Part shown: positions 1-6,243 of the stretch, piece by piece
How positions within the stretch are numbered: the stretch's first letter is position 1
How the letters are laid out: the number at the start of each line of letters is the position of its first letter
Source of the DNA: Moraxellaceae bacterium
GTDB lineage: Bacteria; Pseudomonadota; Gammaproteobacteria; Pseudomonadales; UBA3067
Assembly: GCA_002401525.1 (NCBI GenBank)
Contig: NVTH01000033.1
Span: 1-6,445 of the forward strand
Reading direction: 5' to 3'
Length of the DNA stretch: 6,445 nucleotides
Program-made: the position numbers and the translations under genes
Notes under the pieces: generated by a model
What the model saw: the letters and a program-made list of their open reading frames with translations, nothing else
What the model was told of the DNA's origin: nothing
The model's database searches: none

Positions 1-369
1 ATGAAGAAGCAATACCCAGGTCATGCCAAGCGCGTGATGATGGGAGTTTGGTCTTTCTTAAGGCAGTTTATGTACACCAAATTTGTCATCGTGGTGGATG
101 ACGACATCAATGCGCGGGATTGGAAAGACGTGATTTGGGCCATGACCACGCGCATGGATCCGGCGAGAGACACTTTGTTGGTGGAAAACACTCCCATCGA
201 TTACCTCGATTTCGCCTCGCCAGTGTCAGGCCTTGGCTCCAAAATGGGCATGGACGCCACTAATAAATTGCCCGGAGAAACGCAACGGGAATGGGGCCGG
301 CCTATTTCAATGGACCATGCAACCCAGGCGAAAGTAGACCAAATCTGGTCAGAGCTCGGCATCGACTAA
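1..369 (+). CDS. ubiD: UbiD, 3-octaprenyl-4-hydroxybenzoate decarboxylase, C-terminal part (5' end outside window)
   Basis: The 122 visible residues are recognisably the C-terminal quarter of Ubi[20 protein letters not shown], then [44 protein letters not shown] and [10 protein letters not shown] all follow the E. coli protein almost residue for residue. UbiD decarboxylates the prenylated 4-hydroxybenzoate intermediate of ubiquinone synthesis, using prenylated FMN supplied by UbiX (family knowledge). E. coli UbiD is about 497 residues, so roughly 370 residues, including the prenyl-FMN and catalytic Glu/Arg region, lie upstream of base 1. The ATG at base 1 is therefore most likely an internal Met, not the start. 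The gene ends cleanly at TAA 367-369. The downstream flavin reductase could supply the reduced flavin that UbiX needs (inference). Confidence 0.95.
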   Translation: MKKQYPGHAKRVMMGVWSFLRQFMYTKFVIVVDDDINARDWKDVIWAMTTRMDPARDTLLVENTPIDYLDFASPVSGLGSKMGMDATNKLPGETQREWGRPISMDHATQAKVDQIWSELGID

Positions 370-380
370 ACGCCAAATTC

Positions 381-402
381 AAGGCCTTTTACTAGGCCTT
401 TT
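381..402 (+). terminator. Weak hairpin after ubiD, possible terminator
   Basis: AAGGCC (381-386) pairs with GGCCTT (395-400) across an 8-base loop, 12 bases after the ubiD stop, followed by only two further T. The stem is short, the U-tract is poor and the hairpin is built from the tandem repeat, so it may be incidental. If it does not terminate, ubiD and the flavin reductase could share a transcript. Confidence 0.22.
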
Positions 403-466
403 ACTAAGTCTTTTACTAAGCCTCTTGCCATGCCTTTTACCATGACTGTTACTGCGCCTTTAACAT
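383..466 (+). repeat. Seven degenerate 12-bp tandem units after ubiD
   Basis: Starting 14 bases after the ubiD stop, the sequence reads as consecutive 12-base units: GGCCTTTTACTA twice identically (383-394, 395-406), then AGTCTTTTACTA, AGCCTCTTGCCA, TGCCTTTTACCA, TGACTGTTACTG and CGCCTTTAACAT, ending at 466. The first copies are near-perfect and later ones drift, as expected of an ageing minisatellite made by slippage. The unit is a multiple of three, but the array lies after the stop codon and I see no start codon or ribosome site that would make it coding. Function is unknown; it could affect ubiD mRNA 3' end stability. Confidence 0.8.
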
Positions 467-511
467 GCCCTCCCGCCCCCTTTTACAGCGGGCTAGCAAA
501 CAGCAAACACC

Positions 512-540
512 TTGCGATCAATGAAGATTTAATTTAAATT
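512..540 (+). promoter_or_regulatory. Candidate promoter for the flavin reductase gene
   Basis: TTGCGA (512-517) and TAAATT (535-540) are separated by 17 bases, giving four of six consensus matches in each box, with an AT-rich spacer. A start site near 547 would place the 26-bp palindrome in the first part of the transcript. The match is only moderate; the region is AT-rich and such pairs arise by chance. Confidence 0.28.
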
Positions 541-557
541 GTTAGGGCATTGTGCAA

Positions 558-583
558 GCTAAGGGAATTTAAATTCCCTTAGC
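558..583. repeat. Perfect 26-bp palindrome between ubiD and fre
   Basis: The half-site GCTAAGGGAATTT is followed directly by its exact reverse complement AAATTCCCTTAGC, with no spacer. The symmetry ends at the flanking bases (A at 557, C at 584). The AT-rich core AATTTAAATT (566-575) also occurs as an exact copy at 531-540, 35 bases upstream. There is no T-run after it, so it is not a standard intrinsic terminator. A zero-spacer dyad of this length just upstream of a gene fits a dimeric regulator's operator or a strong 5' RNA hairpin; which one cannot be told from sequence. Confidence 0.8.
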
Positions 584-656
584 CACCTATTCCAAAGCAC
601 CTATCCCAGAGGCAGACGTCACAGCCCCTAAGGCAAACACTCCTAAGGCCATTAAT

Positions 657-1412
657 GTGCAAGTTCTCAACGAAACACGCGTTCAAACCGTAAACTGTCA
701 AATAGCCCAAATAAATCAACTTAATAAAGACGTCAGACAGGTTTTTTTACGCCTTCCAGAAGGCAAGAAAGTGGACTTTCTCCCAGGGCAATACGCTGAA
801 ATCCAACTCGCCAAAAATGGCTCCAGCGCTTTCTCTATCGCCAACGCCCCCACCGGCGGGCGAGAAATTGAATTACACATCCGCTACGTGCCCGACGGCG
901 GCTCCTGCGATGAAGTGACTGAATTGCTCAACCAACGCACGCCATTGAACGTCAAACTGCCCCAAGGCGAATGCGTTTTAAAGCCGGAAAATAACAACAC
1001 TCAAATCTTTCTCGCCGGCAGCACTGGATTTGCTCCCATTAAATCAATGCTCGAATATTGCTTTCACAACCATCGCCAACAAGAGCTCTATTTGTATTGG
1101 GGCGGCGTTCGCCAACAAGATCTTTACTTACACGATCTCGCAAAAGAGTGGCATCAACAATACGATAACTTCCATTATATTCCCGCACTCTCCGACGCGC
1201 CTGAAAGCTCGGGCTGGAAAGGCAGAAGCGGATTCATTCATAAATGCTTACTGGAAGATTTCAACGACTTGTCGAAAAACATTGAAATCTATGCGGGGGG
1301 GTCCCCTGGCATGGTCTACGCAGCGTTGGACGATTTTGAAAAACACGGCTTACATGAAGACAACATTTATTCCGACGTATTCGCCTACGCCCCCAGACCT
1401 ACTGCACCCTGA
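657..1412 (+). CDS. fre: NAD(P)H-dependent flavin reductase, Fre/LuxG type (ferredoxin-reductase fold)
   Basis: The 251 residues show the two-domain ferredoxin-NADP reductase layout. The flavin domain has GQY (44-46) and AFSIANAP (58-65). The nicotinamide domain has FLAGSTGFAPIKSM (118-131), YWGGVRQQDLY (147-157), YAGGSPGMV (212-220) and the C-terminal YSDVFAY (238-244). Fre proteins reduce free FMN/FAD with NAD(P)H in the cytoplasm; E. coli Fre is 233 residues. The GTG start at 657 has TAAGG about 8 bases upstream. The frame stays open back to 573 without ATG or GTG, so a longer product is possible but unsupported. The start AT(GTG) also contains an ATG at 655 in the wrong frame. Odd point: the RxFS arginine that normally contacts the flavin phosphate is Ser57 (AGC). 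Its position after ubiD suggests reduced flavin supply for UbiX/UbiD chemistry (inference). A siderophore-reductase or ferredoxin-type partner role is a less likely alternative. Confidence 0.9.
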   Translation: MQVLNETRVQTVNCQIAQINQLNKDVRQVFLRLPEGKKVDFLPGQYAEIQLAKNGSSAFSIANAPTGGREIELHIRYVPDGGSCDEVTELLNQRTPLNVKLPQGECVLKPENNNTQIFLAGSTGFAPIKSMLEYCFHNHRQQELYLYWGGVRQQDLYLHDLAKEWHQQYDNFHYIPALSDAPESSGWKGRSGFIHKCLLEDFNDLSKNIEIYAGGSPGMVYAALDDFEKHGLHEDNIYSDVFAYAPRPTAP

Positions 1413-1452
1413 GCTATACATGGATTCGCTTCATTGAAAATCGCTTGAAATT

Positions 1453-1483
1453 GCAGGGTTTAGCTATCAATTCCTCTGCTTTT
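1453..1483 (+). terminator. Weak intrinsic terminator candidate after fre
   Basis: GCAGGG (1453-1458) can pair with CCTCTGC (1473-1479) with one bulged T, leaving a 14-base loop and followed by TTTT (1480-1483). It lies 41 bases after the fre stop in the right orientation. The stem is short and the loop large, so termination would be inefficient. Confidence 0.3.
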
Positions 1484-1643
1484 AAAAACGCCCATAAAAC
1501 TAAAGTTCGGCGCAATGATTTACAGCTGCATTCTGGAGATATACCAAAACCCTCGACACTAGAATGACTGCCGCGTCACCTCTAAAGACGGGTTATCTCC
1601 AAACCAATTACGGCCTCATTTACAAATTGAAAACATCTACTTC

Positions 1644-1671
1644 GTGACACCCTTCTACTACACTGTATAAT
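1644..1671 (+). promoter_or_regulatory. Sigma70-type promoter for deaD
   Basis: GTGACA (1644-1649, five of six matches to the -35 consensus) and a perfect TATAAT (1666-1671) are 16 bases apart. The predicted start near 1678 gives a leader of about 70 bases before the deaD ATG. A second AT-run, TATATATA at 1726-1733, could act as the -10 of an almost leaderless transcript, but it has no recognisable -35. Confidence 0.6.
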
Positions 1672-1699
1672 CAGCGGCCTGAAAAACCCCTCCATATGA

Positions 1700-1723
1700 A
1701 GACCAGACTCATCAGGTTGGTCT
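1700..1723 (+). promoter_or_regulatory. Hairpin in the deaD 5' leader
   Basis: AGACCA (1700-1705) pairs with TGGTCT (1718-1723) across a 12-base loop, between the predicted transcription start and the ATG at 1748. No clear Shine-Dalgarno precedes that ATG (the nearby bases read GGTACCCAATCT), so translation may depend on leader structure. E. coli deaD also has a regulated 5' leader, though much longer; any link is inference. Confidence 0.35.
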
Positions 1724-1941
1724 ACTATATATACCGGTACCCAATCTATGTCTGCAGATGAAAATCCTACGAGCTTTGAAGCGCTCGGACTTCCGCCCGA
1801 AATTTTAGAACAAATCCAACGCGTTGGATATGAGACTCCGTCCCCCATACAAGCACAAGCAATTCCGCTGCTATTGTCAGGTAAAGATCTACTGGGGCAG
1901 GCTCAAACCGGTACCGGAAAAACCGCAGCGTTTGCCTTACC

Positions 1942-1957
1942 CTTGCTGCTCGAGTAG
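1942..1957 (+). other. Frameshift site in deaD
   Basis: Frame one reads ALPLLLE and stops at 1955-1957. The other frame reads [20 protein letters not shown] from codon 1951. Reading CTG-GCT-CGA instead of the observed CTG-CTC-GA would give LPLLARVDPDN, typical of the family, so one G appears to be missing next to a short CTGCT repeat. I see no slippery heptamer of the X-XXY-YYZ type here, so a programmed -1 shift is not supported. Confidence 0.8.
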
Positions 1958-3138
1958 ACCCGGACAATCACAATCCGCAAGTGTTGATCTTAACGCCCAC
2001 CCGCGAATTGGCAATCCAAGTCGCTGAAGCATGCCAAAACTACGCTCGCGGTTTGAAACGTTTTTCCGTAGTGCCTATTTACGGTGGACAAGCCTACACC
2101 ACTCAGCTCAAACAGCTTAAACGTGGCGCTCATATGGTAGTCGGCACTCCGGGTCGAGTCATGGACCATATTCGAAAGGGCACACTGAAACTGGACCACA
2201 TCCAAGCCATTGTTTTGGATGAAGCGGATGAAATGTTACGCATGGGCTTTATCGACGACGTCGATTGGATTTTGCAACACACCCCGAAAGAGCGCCAAAC
2301 CGCCCTCTTCTCCGCCACCATGCCGAAACAAATTCGCAGCGTTGCGGAACGTCACTTGCGCAATCCAGAAATCATCAAGATCGCAGCCAAAACCGCCACC
2401 GCAGATTCCGTCAAACAAAGCTATTGGCTAGTACAAGGGATGCAAAAACTCGACGCACTGACGCGAATTTTCGAAACCACCCAGATCGAAGCGGCGATCA
2501 TTTTTGTACGTACCAAAACTGCCACCGTAGAACTGGCAGAAAAATTAAGTGCAAGGGGGCATTCATGCCGCCCTCTTAACGGCGACATCGATCAAAAACA
2601 ACGGGAAAAAACTGTTGAGCAATTACGTCGCGGTAAAATCGACATTCTTGTCGCCACTGACGTCGCAGCGCGCGGATTAGACGTGCCTCGAATTAGCCAC
2701 GTCATTAACTACGACATCCCCTACGACACTGAAGCTTACGTGCATCGCATCGGCCGTACCGGACGTGCAGGAAAAACCGGTGAAGCGATATTATTCGTCG
2801 CGCCTCGAGAACGTCGATTACTGCGCTCCATTGAAAACAGCACCAAACAACGCATTGAACCACTGCAACTACCGTCGATTAAAGACGTTAACCAGCAGCG
2901 AGTAGAGCGCTTTAAAGAAAGTATTACCAACACCTTGGCAGACGAAGATATTTCTTTATTCGCTAAAATAATTGAAGAGTATCAAACTGAAACTGAGACG
3001 CCAGTCGAACAAATTGCTGCCGCGTTGGCAAAATTGTCTCAAGGCAAAGAACCGCTCTTTCTCACCGAAAAACCCTTTAAGAAAAAAGAATTCAACTCAG
3101 ACAAAGAGCGTGATCAGGGTCGAGGGCGAGAACGTAGC

Positions 3139-3174
3139 AGAGATAGAGATAAAGATAGGGATCGAGACAGAGGC
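3139..3174 (+). repeat. Six-base repeat encoding the Arg-Asp tract of DeaD
   Basis: Six consecutive hexamers (AGAGAT, AGAGAT, AAAGAT, AGGGAT, CGAGAC, AGAGGC) encode RDRDKDRDRDRG in the linker between the helicase core and the RNA-binding domain. The first two are identical and the rest are near copies, pointing to expansion by slippage. Alternating Arg/Asp linkers are common in DeaD proteins and are presumed to be disordered RNA contacts. Confidence 0.65.
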
Positions 3175-3680
3175 CGCAATTCTTCACCGCGCCGCCTAAA
3201 AAACAAACCTGACGTCAATTCGGAACGTTACCGCATCGAAGTCGGTCACCGTCACGGCGCGAAGCCAGGCCAAATCGTCGGCGCAATAGCCAACGAAGCG
3301 GACATCAATAGTTCTTACATTGGTGAAATTAATATTTATGACGACTACAGCACCGTGGACTTACCTTCCGGCATGCCGGCAGAAGTCACTGCCCTATTAA
3401 GCAAAACTCGGGTCTGTGGGCAACGCATTGCACTGAAACCCTTTAACGGTCAGGGAGGCACGGAAGACTCCCCAGCAGAGGCTTCAGATTCAAAGCCCGC
3501 CCCTAAAGAAAGTACCGCCGCCACAGAAAGCACCGGACCCAAAAGCTTCAACCCCAAAAACCGGGCGAGCATTAAAAAGAACAAGGGCAAACCAAAAAGA
3601 AACAGGGACAATCCTGCGCACGCAGAACCCCCTAAAAAAGAGTTTTTAGACCAGGAAAAGACTTTGTAAATAAAGAACCC

Positions 3681-3722
3681 ATTTGGCACATTCAATTTTC
3701 GCGTTAGTCGAATGTGTCAAAT
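3681..3722. terminator. Long hairpin between convergent deaD and the porin operon
   Basis: ATTTGGCACATTC (3681-3693) pairs with GAATGTGTCAAAT (3710-3722): a 13-bp stem with a single G-U pair in + strand RNA and a 16-base loop. It lies between the deaD stop (3669) and the minus-strand stop (3740), where a shared terminator is expected. The + strand has no T-tract after the stem (CCACCCCC). On the minus strand it is followed by the T-richer GGGTTCTTTATTTAC, so it fits the leftward operon better. Confidence 0.55.
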
Positions 3723-3737
3723 CCACCCCCTGAAGCA

Positions 3738-4169
3738 CTAATTACCGATTTCCAACACCACCTTCACGTCCCCAGTCACCGCTTCAGAATCCACGTAACC
3801 CACCGCGTTTTCTTCCGCACCCACCGCTTCCACCACTTCGTCATCATCAAAGACTACTTTGGGCGGCTGACCTTTACCGGTAAAAATTAATCGCGACCAA
3901 TAGGCTTTCACTTGCGAAGCACTCTTATTGGTCACCGAAGAATAAAATTGGTCTCGAATTTCCGTGCCTTCTTCCTGATCATAAATCACTATTTTTTTGC
4001 CGTTGGCGAAGGTTTTTGTTTTCGCTAGAAAAATCTTACTGGCTTCTTGAGCGGTGATATTCCCAAGCGGATTACTAGGGTGCACAATAATAGCGACCCC
4101 GGCCCAAACAGACGCCGAATAAATTGAAAGCGCCGTTACTAACGCAAAATAAAGCGGGAACATTTTCAT
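3738..4169 (-). CDS. Small periplasmic PstS-like substrate-binding-domain protein
   Basis: This 143-residue protein has a typical signal peptide (basic MK start, hydrophobic 4-19, cleavage expected after SVWA at 20-23). The mature part resembles short PstS-like proteins: IIVHPSNP (27-34), a FLAKTKTFANGKKI segment (47-60), EEGTEIRDQF (66-75), QVKAYWSRLIFTGKGQPPK (86-104) and NAVGYVDSEAV (121-131). Full PstS proteins are over 300 residues, so this corresponds to only part of the two-lobed fold. It is a known short family rather than an obvious truncation, since signal peptide and ending are both intact. Start ATG 4169 has GGAG at 4180-4177, seven bases upstream, abutting the porin stop (TAG 4183-4181); the two genes are probably translationally coupled. 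No permease or ATPase gene is nearby, so it need not be a transporter subunit. Ligand is unknown; phosphate is a guess from family. No Pho box is visible. Confidence 0.85.
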   Translation of the reverse strand: MKMFPLYFALVTALSIYSASVWAGVAIIVHPSNPLGNITAQEASKIFLAKTKTFANGKKIVIYDQEEGTEIRDQFYSSVTNKSASQVKAYWSRLIFTGKGQPPKVVFDDDEVVEAVGAEENAVGYVDSEAVTGDVKVVLEIGN

Positions 4170-4180
4170 AATTTTTCTCC

Positions 4181-5461
4181 CTAAAACGCAGCATCGATAA
4201 CTAACGAAAATAACTGCGTGTTCTCACCAGGATCGCTAATAAACATGCCTCGAGTGCCTTTCATGCGCGTAAAATGATCCAGCTGCAATTTAACCGCCAC
4301 GCCAGTTTTCCATTCGAAGCGCACTCCAGCCGTATAAGTTTGGCTGAAGGTTGAGTCTACTCCAAGAGAGTTTATAAAGGGCGGTGCAAAATCGCCTTCG
4401 GGTAAATTAGCCAACAAATAATTTGCCAAATGAGTCTCGTCCTTAGAATATTGTTTTCCGAAACCGATAAACGGAGACCACCGATTAAATCGCCTGCCTA
4501 ATGTAAAATCCATAAGATCGTAGGAATTAAGCAAAAAATCGATAAACAAATCGGCAACTTCAAGATTACTGAACCAAACCCCGTCATCATACATCACACC
4601 ATAACTAGTAAACTCAGCAACAAATCCATCCGCCCCGAGTAGGTCCCCCATATCTCCGCTGGCAACAATAGCGCCCAGTACATCTGCTGAAAACCCCTCC
4701 TGAAGCTTTATAAAATCAAATTCTGCCCCAATTTTTGCTATGGTTCGCCCCACCCTAAAAGTAATAGGACCATATTCTGAGGCCCAATACGCGCCGTAAA
4801 GATTAATTTTAAAGCCTAACAGCTCCAGAGCCATATCATCAGTTCCGTTATAGATCTGTAACGAGTGCTCCCCCCCAAAAAACGAAAAATCAGCCAGAAT
4901 ATCCATGCCATAATAAGAGGTAAATGGCGCCAAACTGTACATGGTGGAGTTAGGGCGTACGCGGTTGTAGGCATACCCCACATCCAAAAACTCTGAGTGA
5001 TTGTAAAAAGGAATCCTTAACCGGCCACCGCGCACTTTTAAAGTAGGAGTCGCCTGATAGGAAACATAGGCCCATTCCGCCTCAACGTCATTGGCGGTAA
5101 CGCCTCGCCCCAATAATTGCAACACGGCGTCAGTTTTAGAATTCACCTGAAAACTAAACTGCATTCCCACGACTGTATCGATCTGATAATTTTTAGTGTC
5201 GTTAATTTCCAGAACAAATTCGGCATCCGAGTCAGTGGTACTCAAACCCGCCGAAGCAAAGCCATTAATCCTCATCCGATCCGACGATTTAGTGAGCTTT
5301 TTGATCAGGCTTCTATTGCGCTTAGCGTCTTTTTTCTGCAGCTTTTTAAGTCGCTTCTCTAGTCGCTGAATTTCTTCATCCACATCGATTTGAGCGAACG
5401 CCCCAGGGGAGCCCTGCACCAGTAGAAAACCGATAATGACAACCAAAATTTTTCGTAACAT
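4181..5461 (-). CDS. Outer-membrane beta-barrel porin with N-terminal coiled coil
   Basis: The 426-residue protein starts with a signal peptide (basic LRK, hydrophobic 6-16, likely cleavage after GAFA at residue 23). Residues about 28-58 are charged with heptad-like Leu spacing (QRLEKRLKKLQKK), a likely coiled coil of the kind that precedes some trimeric porins. From residue 64 (MRINGFASAGL) to the end the sequence alternates polar and hydrophobic residues with many aromatics, as in barrel strands. It ends in Phe (LVIDAAF), the usual outer-membrane assembly signal. Size and order fit a DcaP/OprP-like porin, but I cannot name the substrate. Start ATG 5461 has AAGGA (5473-5469) seven bases upstream. 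It is the first gene of a leftward operon with the PstS-like protein, suggesting uptake and periplasmic binding of one solute (inference). Confidence 0.87.
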   Translation of the reverse strand: MLRKILVVIIGFLLVQGSPGAFAQIDVDEEIQRLEKRLKKLQKKDAKRNRSLIKKLTKSSDRMRINGFASAGLSTTDSDAEFVLEINDTKNYQIDTVVGMQFSFQVNSKTDAVLQLLGRGVTANDVEAEWAYVSYQATPTLKVRGGRLRIPFYNHSEFLDVGYAYNRVRPNSTMYSLAPFTSYYGMDILADFSFFGGEHSLQIYNGTDDMALELLGFKINLYGAYWASEYGPITFRVGRTIAKIGAEFDFIKLQEGFSADVLGAIVASGDMGDLLGADGFVAEFTSYGVMYDDGVWFSNLEVADLFIDFLLNSYDLMDFTLGRRFNRWSPFIGFGKQYSKDETHLANYLLANLPEGDFAPPFINSLGVDSTFSQTYTAGVRFEWKTGVAVKLQLDHFTRMKGTRGMFISDPGENTQLFSLVIDAAF

Positions 5462-5522
5462 GGCAACATCCTTGTTAACTCAATCAATTCTATTAGAAGT
5501 CTAGATGAAGCTTTAAACAGTT

Positions 5523-5549
5523 GTTATATTTTCCACCGATAACTTTCAA
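5523..5549 (-). promoter_or_regulatory. Candidate promoter of the porin operon
   Basis: On the minus strand TTGAAA (5549-5544) and TATAAC (5528-5523) each match five of six consensus bases, with a slightly short 15-base spacer. The start site would be near 5516, about 55 bases before the porin ATG. The same 104-base gap (5462-5565) must hold the promoter of the divergent GIY-YIG gene; TATATT at 5525-5530 is a possible + strand -10 with no good -35, and it overlaps the minus-strand box. Confidence 0.38.
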
Positions 5550-5565
5550 TAACTTTGGTAATCCC

Positions 5566-5832
5566 ATGCCCAAAACCCTCGAATGGGTCGTTTATCTGGT
5601 GCGTTGCTCAGACCTCAGCTACTACACAGGCATCAGCAATCACCTAGAACGCCGCATTAAGGAGCATAACGGCCCCACAGCAGGCGCCAAATACACCCGA
5701 GCACGGCAACCGGTAGAATTGGTTTACTACGAAATATGCGAGAACCGATCGGAAGCAGCCCGCAGAGAATATGAAATCAAGCAGTTTTCGAAGTCCAAAA
5801 AGGAAGCTTTAATTAACTTTTCCAATACCTAA
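5566..5832 (+). CDS. Small GIY-YIG nuclease-domain protein (YhbQ/UPF0213 type)
   Basis: The 88-residue product is a single GIY-YIG domain. The motif halves are WVVYLVRC (7-14) and YYTGIS (19-24), followed by LERRIKEHN (27-35) with the conserved Arg and His, KYTRARQPVELVYYE (42-56), and SEAARREYEIKQFSK (62-76), which holds the Glu expected to bind metal. This matches the small stand-alone family of about 85-100 residues that includes E. coli YhbQ; these are DNA nuclease-like proteins of uncertain role. ATG 5566 is preferred: the frame extends back to a TTG at 5521, but the domain starts just after 5566 and the upstream bases overlap the porin promoter. The ribosome site is weak (GGTAA at 5557-5561). 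It stands alone, divergent from the porin operon. No recombinase or homing-element signs are seen around it. Confidence 0.92.
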   Translation: MPKTLEWVVYLVRCSDLSYYTGISNHLERRIKEHNGPTAGAKYTRARQPVELVYYEICENRSEAARREYEIKQFSKSKKEALINFSNT

Positions 5833-6099
5833 ACAAACAGCAGACCATTTTTAGACTCTCAGAAGAAAATTCGCAGCGTTTTTAGCGACTCGCCCTTAAT
5901 AATGTTTACTATTCCGGCCTCAAGCTATTTCCCATCGCGGAATTGCATCAACATAAATAACTAACAAATTGAATTTGAACGGGTATTTTTCATCACACCA
6001 ACAATACCTCGAGTTTTTATCAACCCAAGGCAGCGCTTAGCTTTTACCTAGGGCAGCCTCCTAAACCACTAACTTGATGATTTGTTCATATACAAAATA

Positions 6100-6240
6100 T
6101 CAACCTGCATCATTCATAGAAAAAATATCATTTCCCAGACTTGACCCACCAGTTATAGGTCTATAAATTCTACCCTGCGGATGGTTCTCACCCGAAACAT
6201 CCCATATAGGCCAGAAATTCTCTCCTATGACATGTTCCAT
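6100..6240 (-). CDS. Possible small protein of 46 residues, unrecognised
   Basis: On the minus strand an ATG at 6240 is preceded by AAAGGA with only four bases between, and the frame runs to TGA at 6102-6100. The product begins MEHVIGENFWPIWDVSGE and contains GRIYRPITGGSSLGND; it is balanced and protein-like but matches nothing I know. The frame is open a further seven codons upstream. After the stop another twelve sense codons follow, so it could also be the relic of a longer gene. It uses several AGA, ATA and GGA codons, unlike the neighbouring genes. An open frame of this length is expected by chance in a gap this size, hence the low confidence. Confidence 0.2.
   Translation of the reverse strand: MEHVIGENFWPIWDVSGENHPQGRIYRPITGGSSLGNDIFSMNDAG
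6141..6167 (+). promoter_or_regulatory. Candidate promoter for the last gene
   Basis: TTGACC (6141-6146, five of six matches) and TATAAA (6162-6167, five of six) are 15 bases apart; the register TAAATT at 6164-6169 gives a 17-base spacer with a poorer box. Transcription from here would give a leader of about 240 bases containing both hairpins. Confidence 0.35.
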
Positions 6241-6243
6241 GGC

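Larger units (their letters stand above)
1413..1747 (+). other. Intergenic spacer between fre and deaD
   Basis: This 335-base stretch holds no convincing gene. It contains a weak terminator-like hairpin (1453-1483), a widely separated inverted repeat GGAGATA/TATCTCC (1535-1541 and 1594-1600), the best promoter of the window (1644-1671), and a hairpin in the deaD leader (1700-1723). The minus-strand open frame crossing it runs through the promoter and into deaD and looks like a shadow. Confidence 0.6.
1748..3669 (+). pseudogene. deaD: DEAD-box ATP-dependent RNA helicase DeaD/CsdA, split by an apparent one-base deletion
   Basis: Cold-shock/ribosome-assembly RNA helicase, about 640 residues if the frame is restored (E. 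coli DeaD 629). Frame one (1748-1957) carries the Q motif GYETPSPIQ (27-35) and Walker A AQTGTGKT (52-59), then hits TAG. The second frame (open from 1885, GTG available at 1981, to TAA 3667-3669) carries PTRELA, TPGR, DEAD, SAT, IIFVRT, ATDVAARGLD and HRIGRTGRAG. After these come an Arg/Asp-rich linker and the DeaD-type RNA-binding domain starting YRIEVG and containing IVGAIANEADI, then a Lys/Pro/Ser-rich tail. Adding one base near 1948-1950 gives exactly 24 residues between GKT and PTREL, as in E. coli. ATG 1748 is the only start after the in-frame TGA at 1697; it lacks a clear Shine-Dalgarno. Because every downstream motif is intact, the lesion is either very recent or a sequence error. If real, neither piece would be an active helicase: one lacks the core, the other the P-loop. 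Confidence 0.92.

Noticed and set aside
383..466. CRISPR-like array
   Set aside because: The units are 12 bases, contiguous and degenerate with no spacers, and there are no cas genes.
1030..1437. Plus-strand 135-codon frame inside fre
   Set aside because: Lies almost wholly within the fre coding region in another frame and has no recognisable domain.
1698..1725. Hammerhead-like CTGATGAGTC on the minus strand
   Set aside because: The conserved CUGAUGA part is there by sequence, but no GAAA segment or closing stem II follows at the needed distance.
1582..1848. Minus-strand 88-codon open frame across the deaD promoter
   Set aside because: It overlaps the TATAAT promoter and the well-supported start of deaD, has no ribosome site I can see, and its product resembles no family.
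1733..1915. ACCGGTACC occurring at 1733-1741 and 1907-1915
   Set aside because: A nine-base repeat with one copy encoding part of the Walker A region is probably coincidence; nothing else links the two sites.
1942..1957. Programmed -1 ribosomal frameshift in deaD
   Set aside because: No X-XXY-YYZ slippery heptamer and no strong downstream hairpin; a single-base deletion explains the data and the exact family spacing.
3450..3695. Minus-strand frame with a hydrophobic, membrane-like product
   Set aside because: It is antisense to the Lys-rich tail of DeaD; Lys codons read backwards give Phe/Leu, which explains the hydrophobicity.
6077..6166. Plus-strand 29-codon frame (ATG 6077 to TAA 6164-6166)
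   Set aside because: No ribosome site, no recognisable motif, and it overlaps both the candidate promoter and the opposite-strand small ORF.
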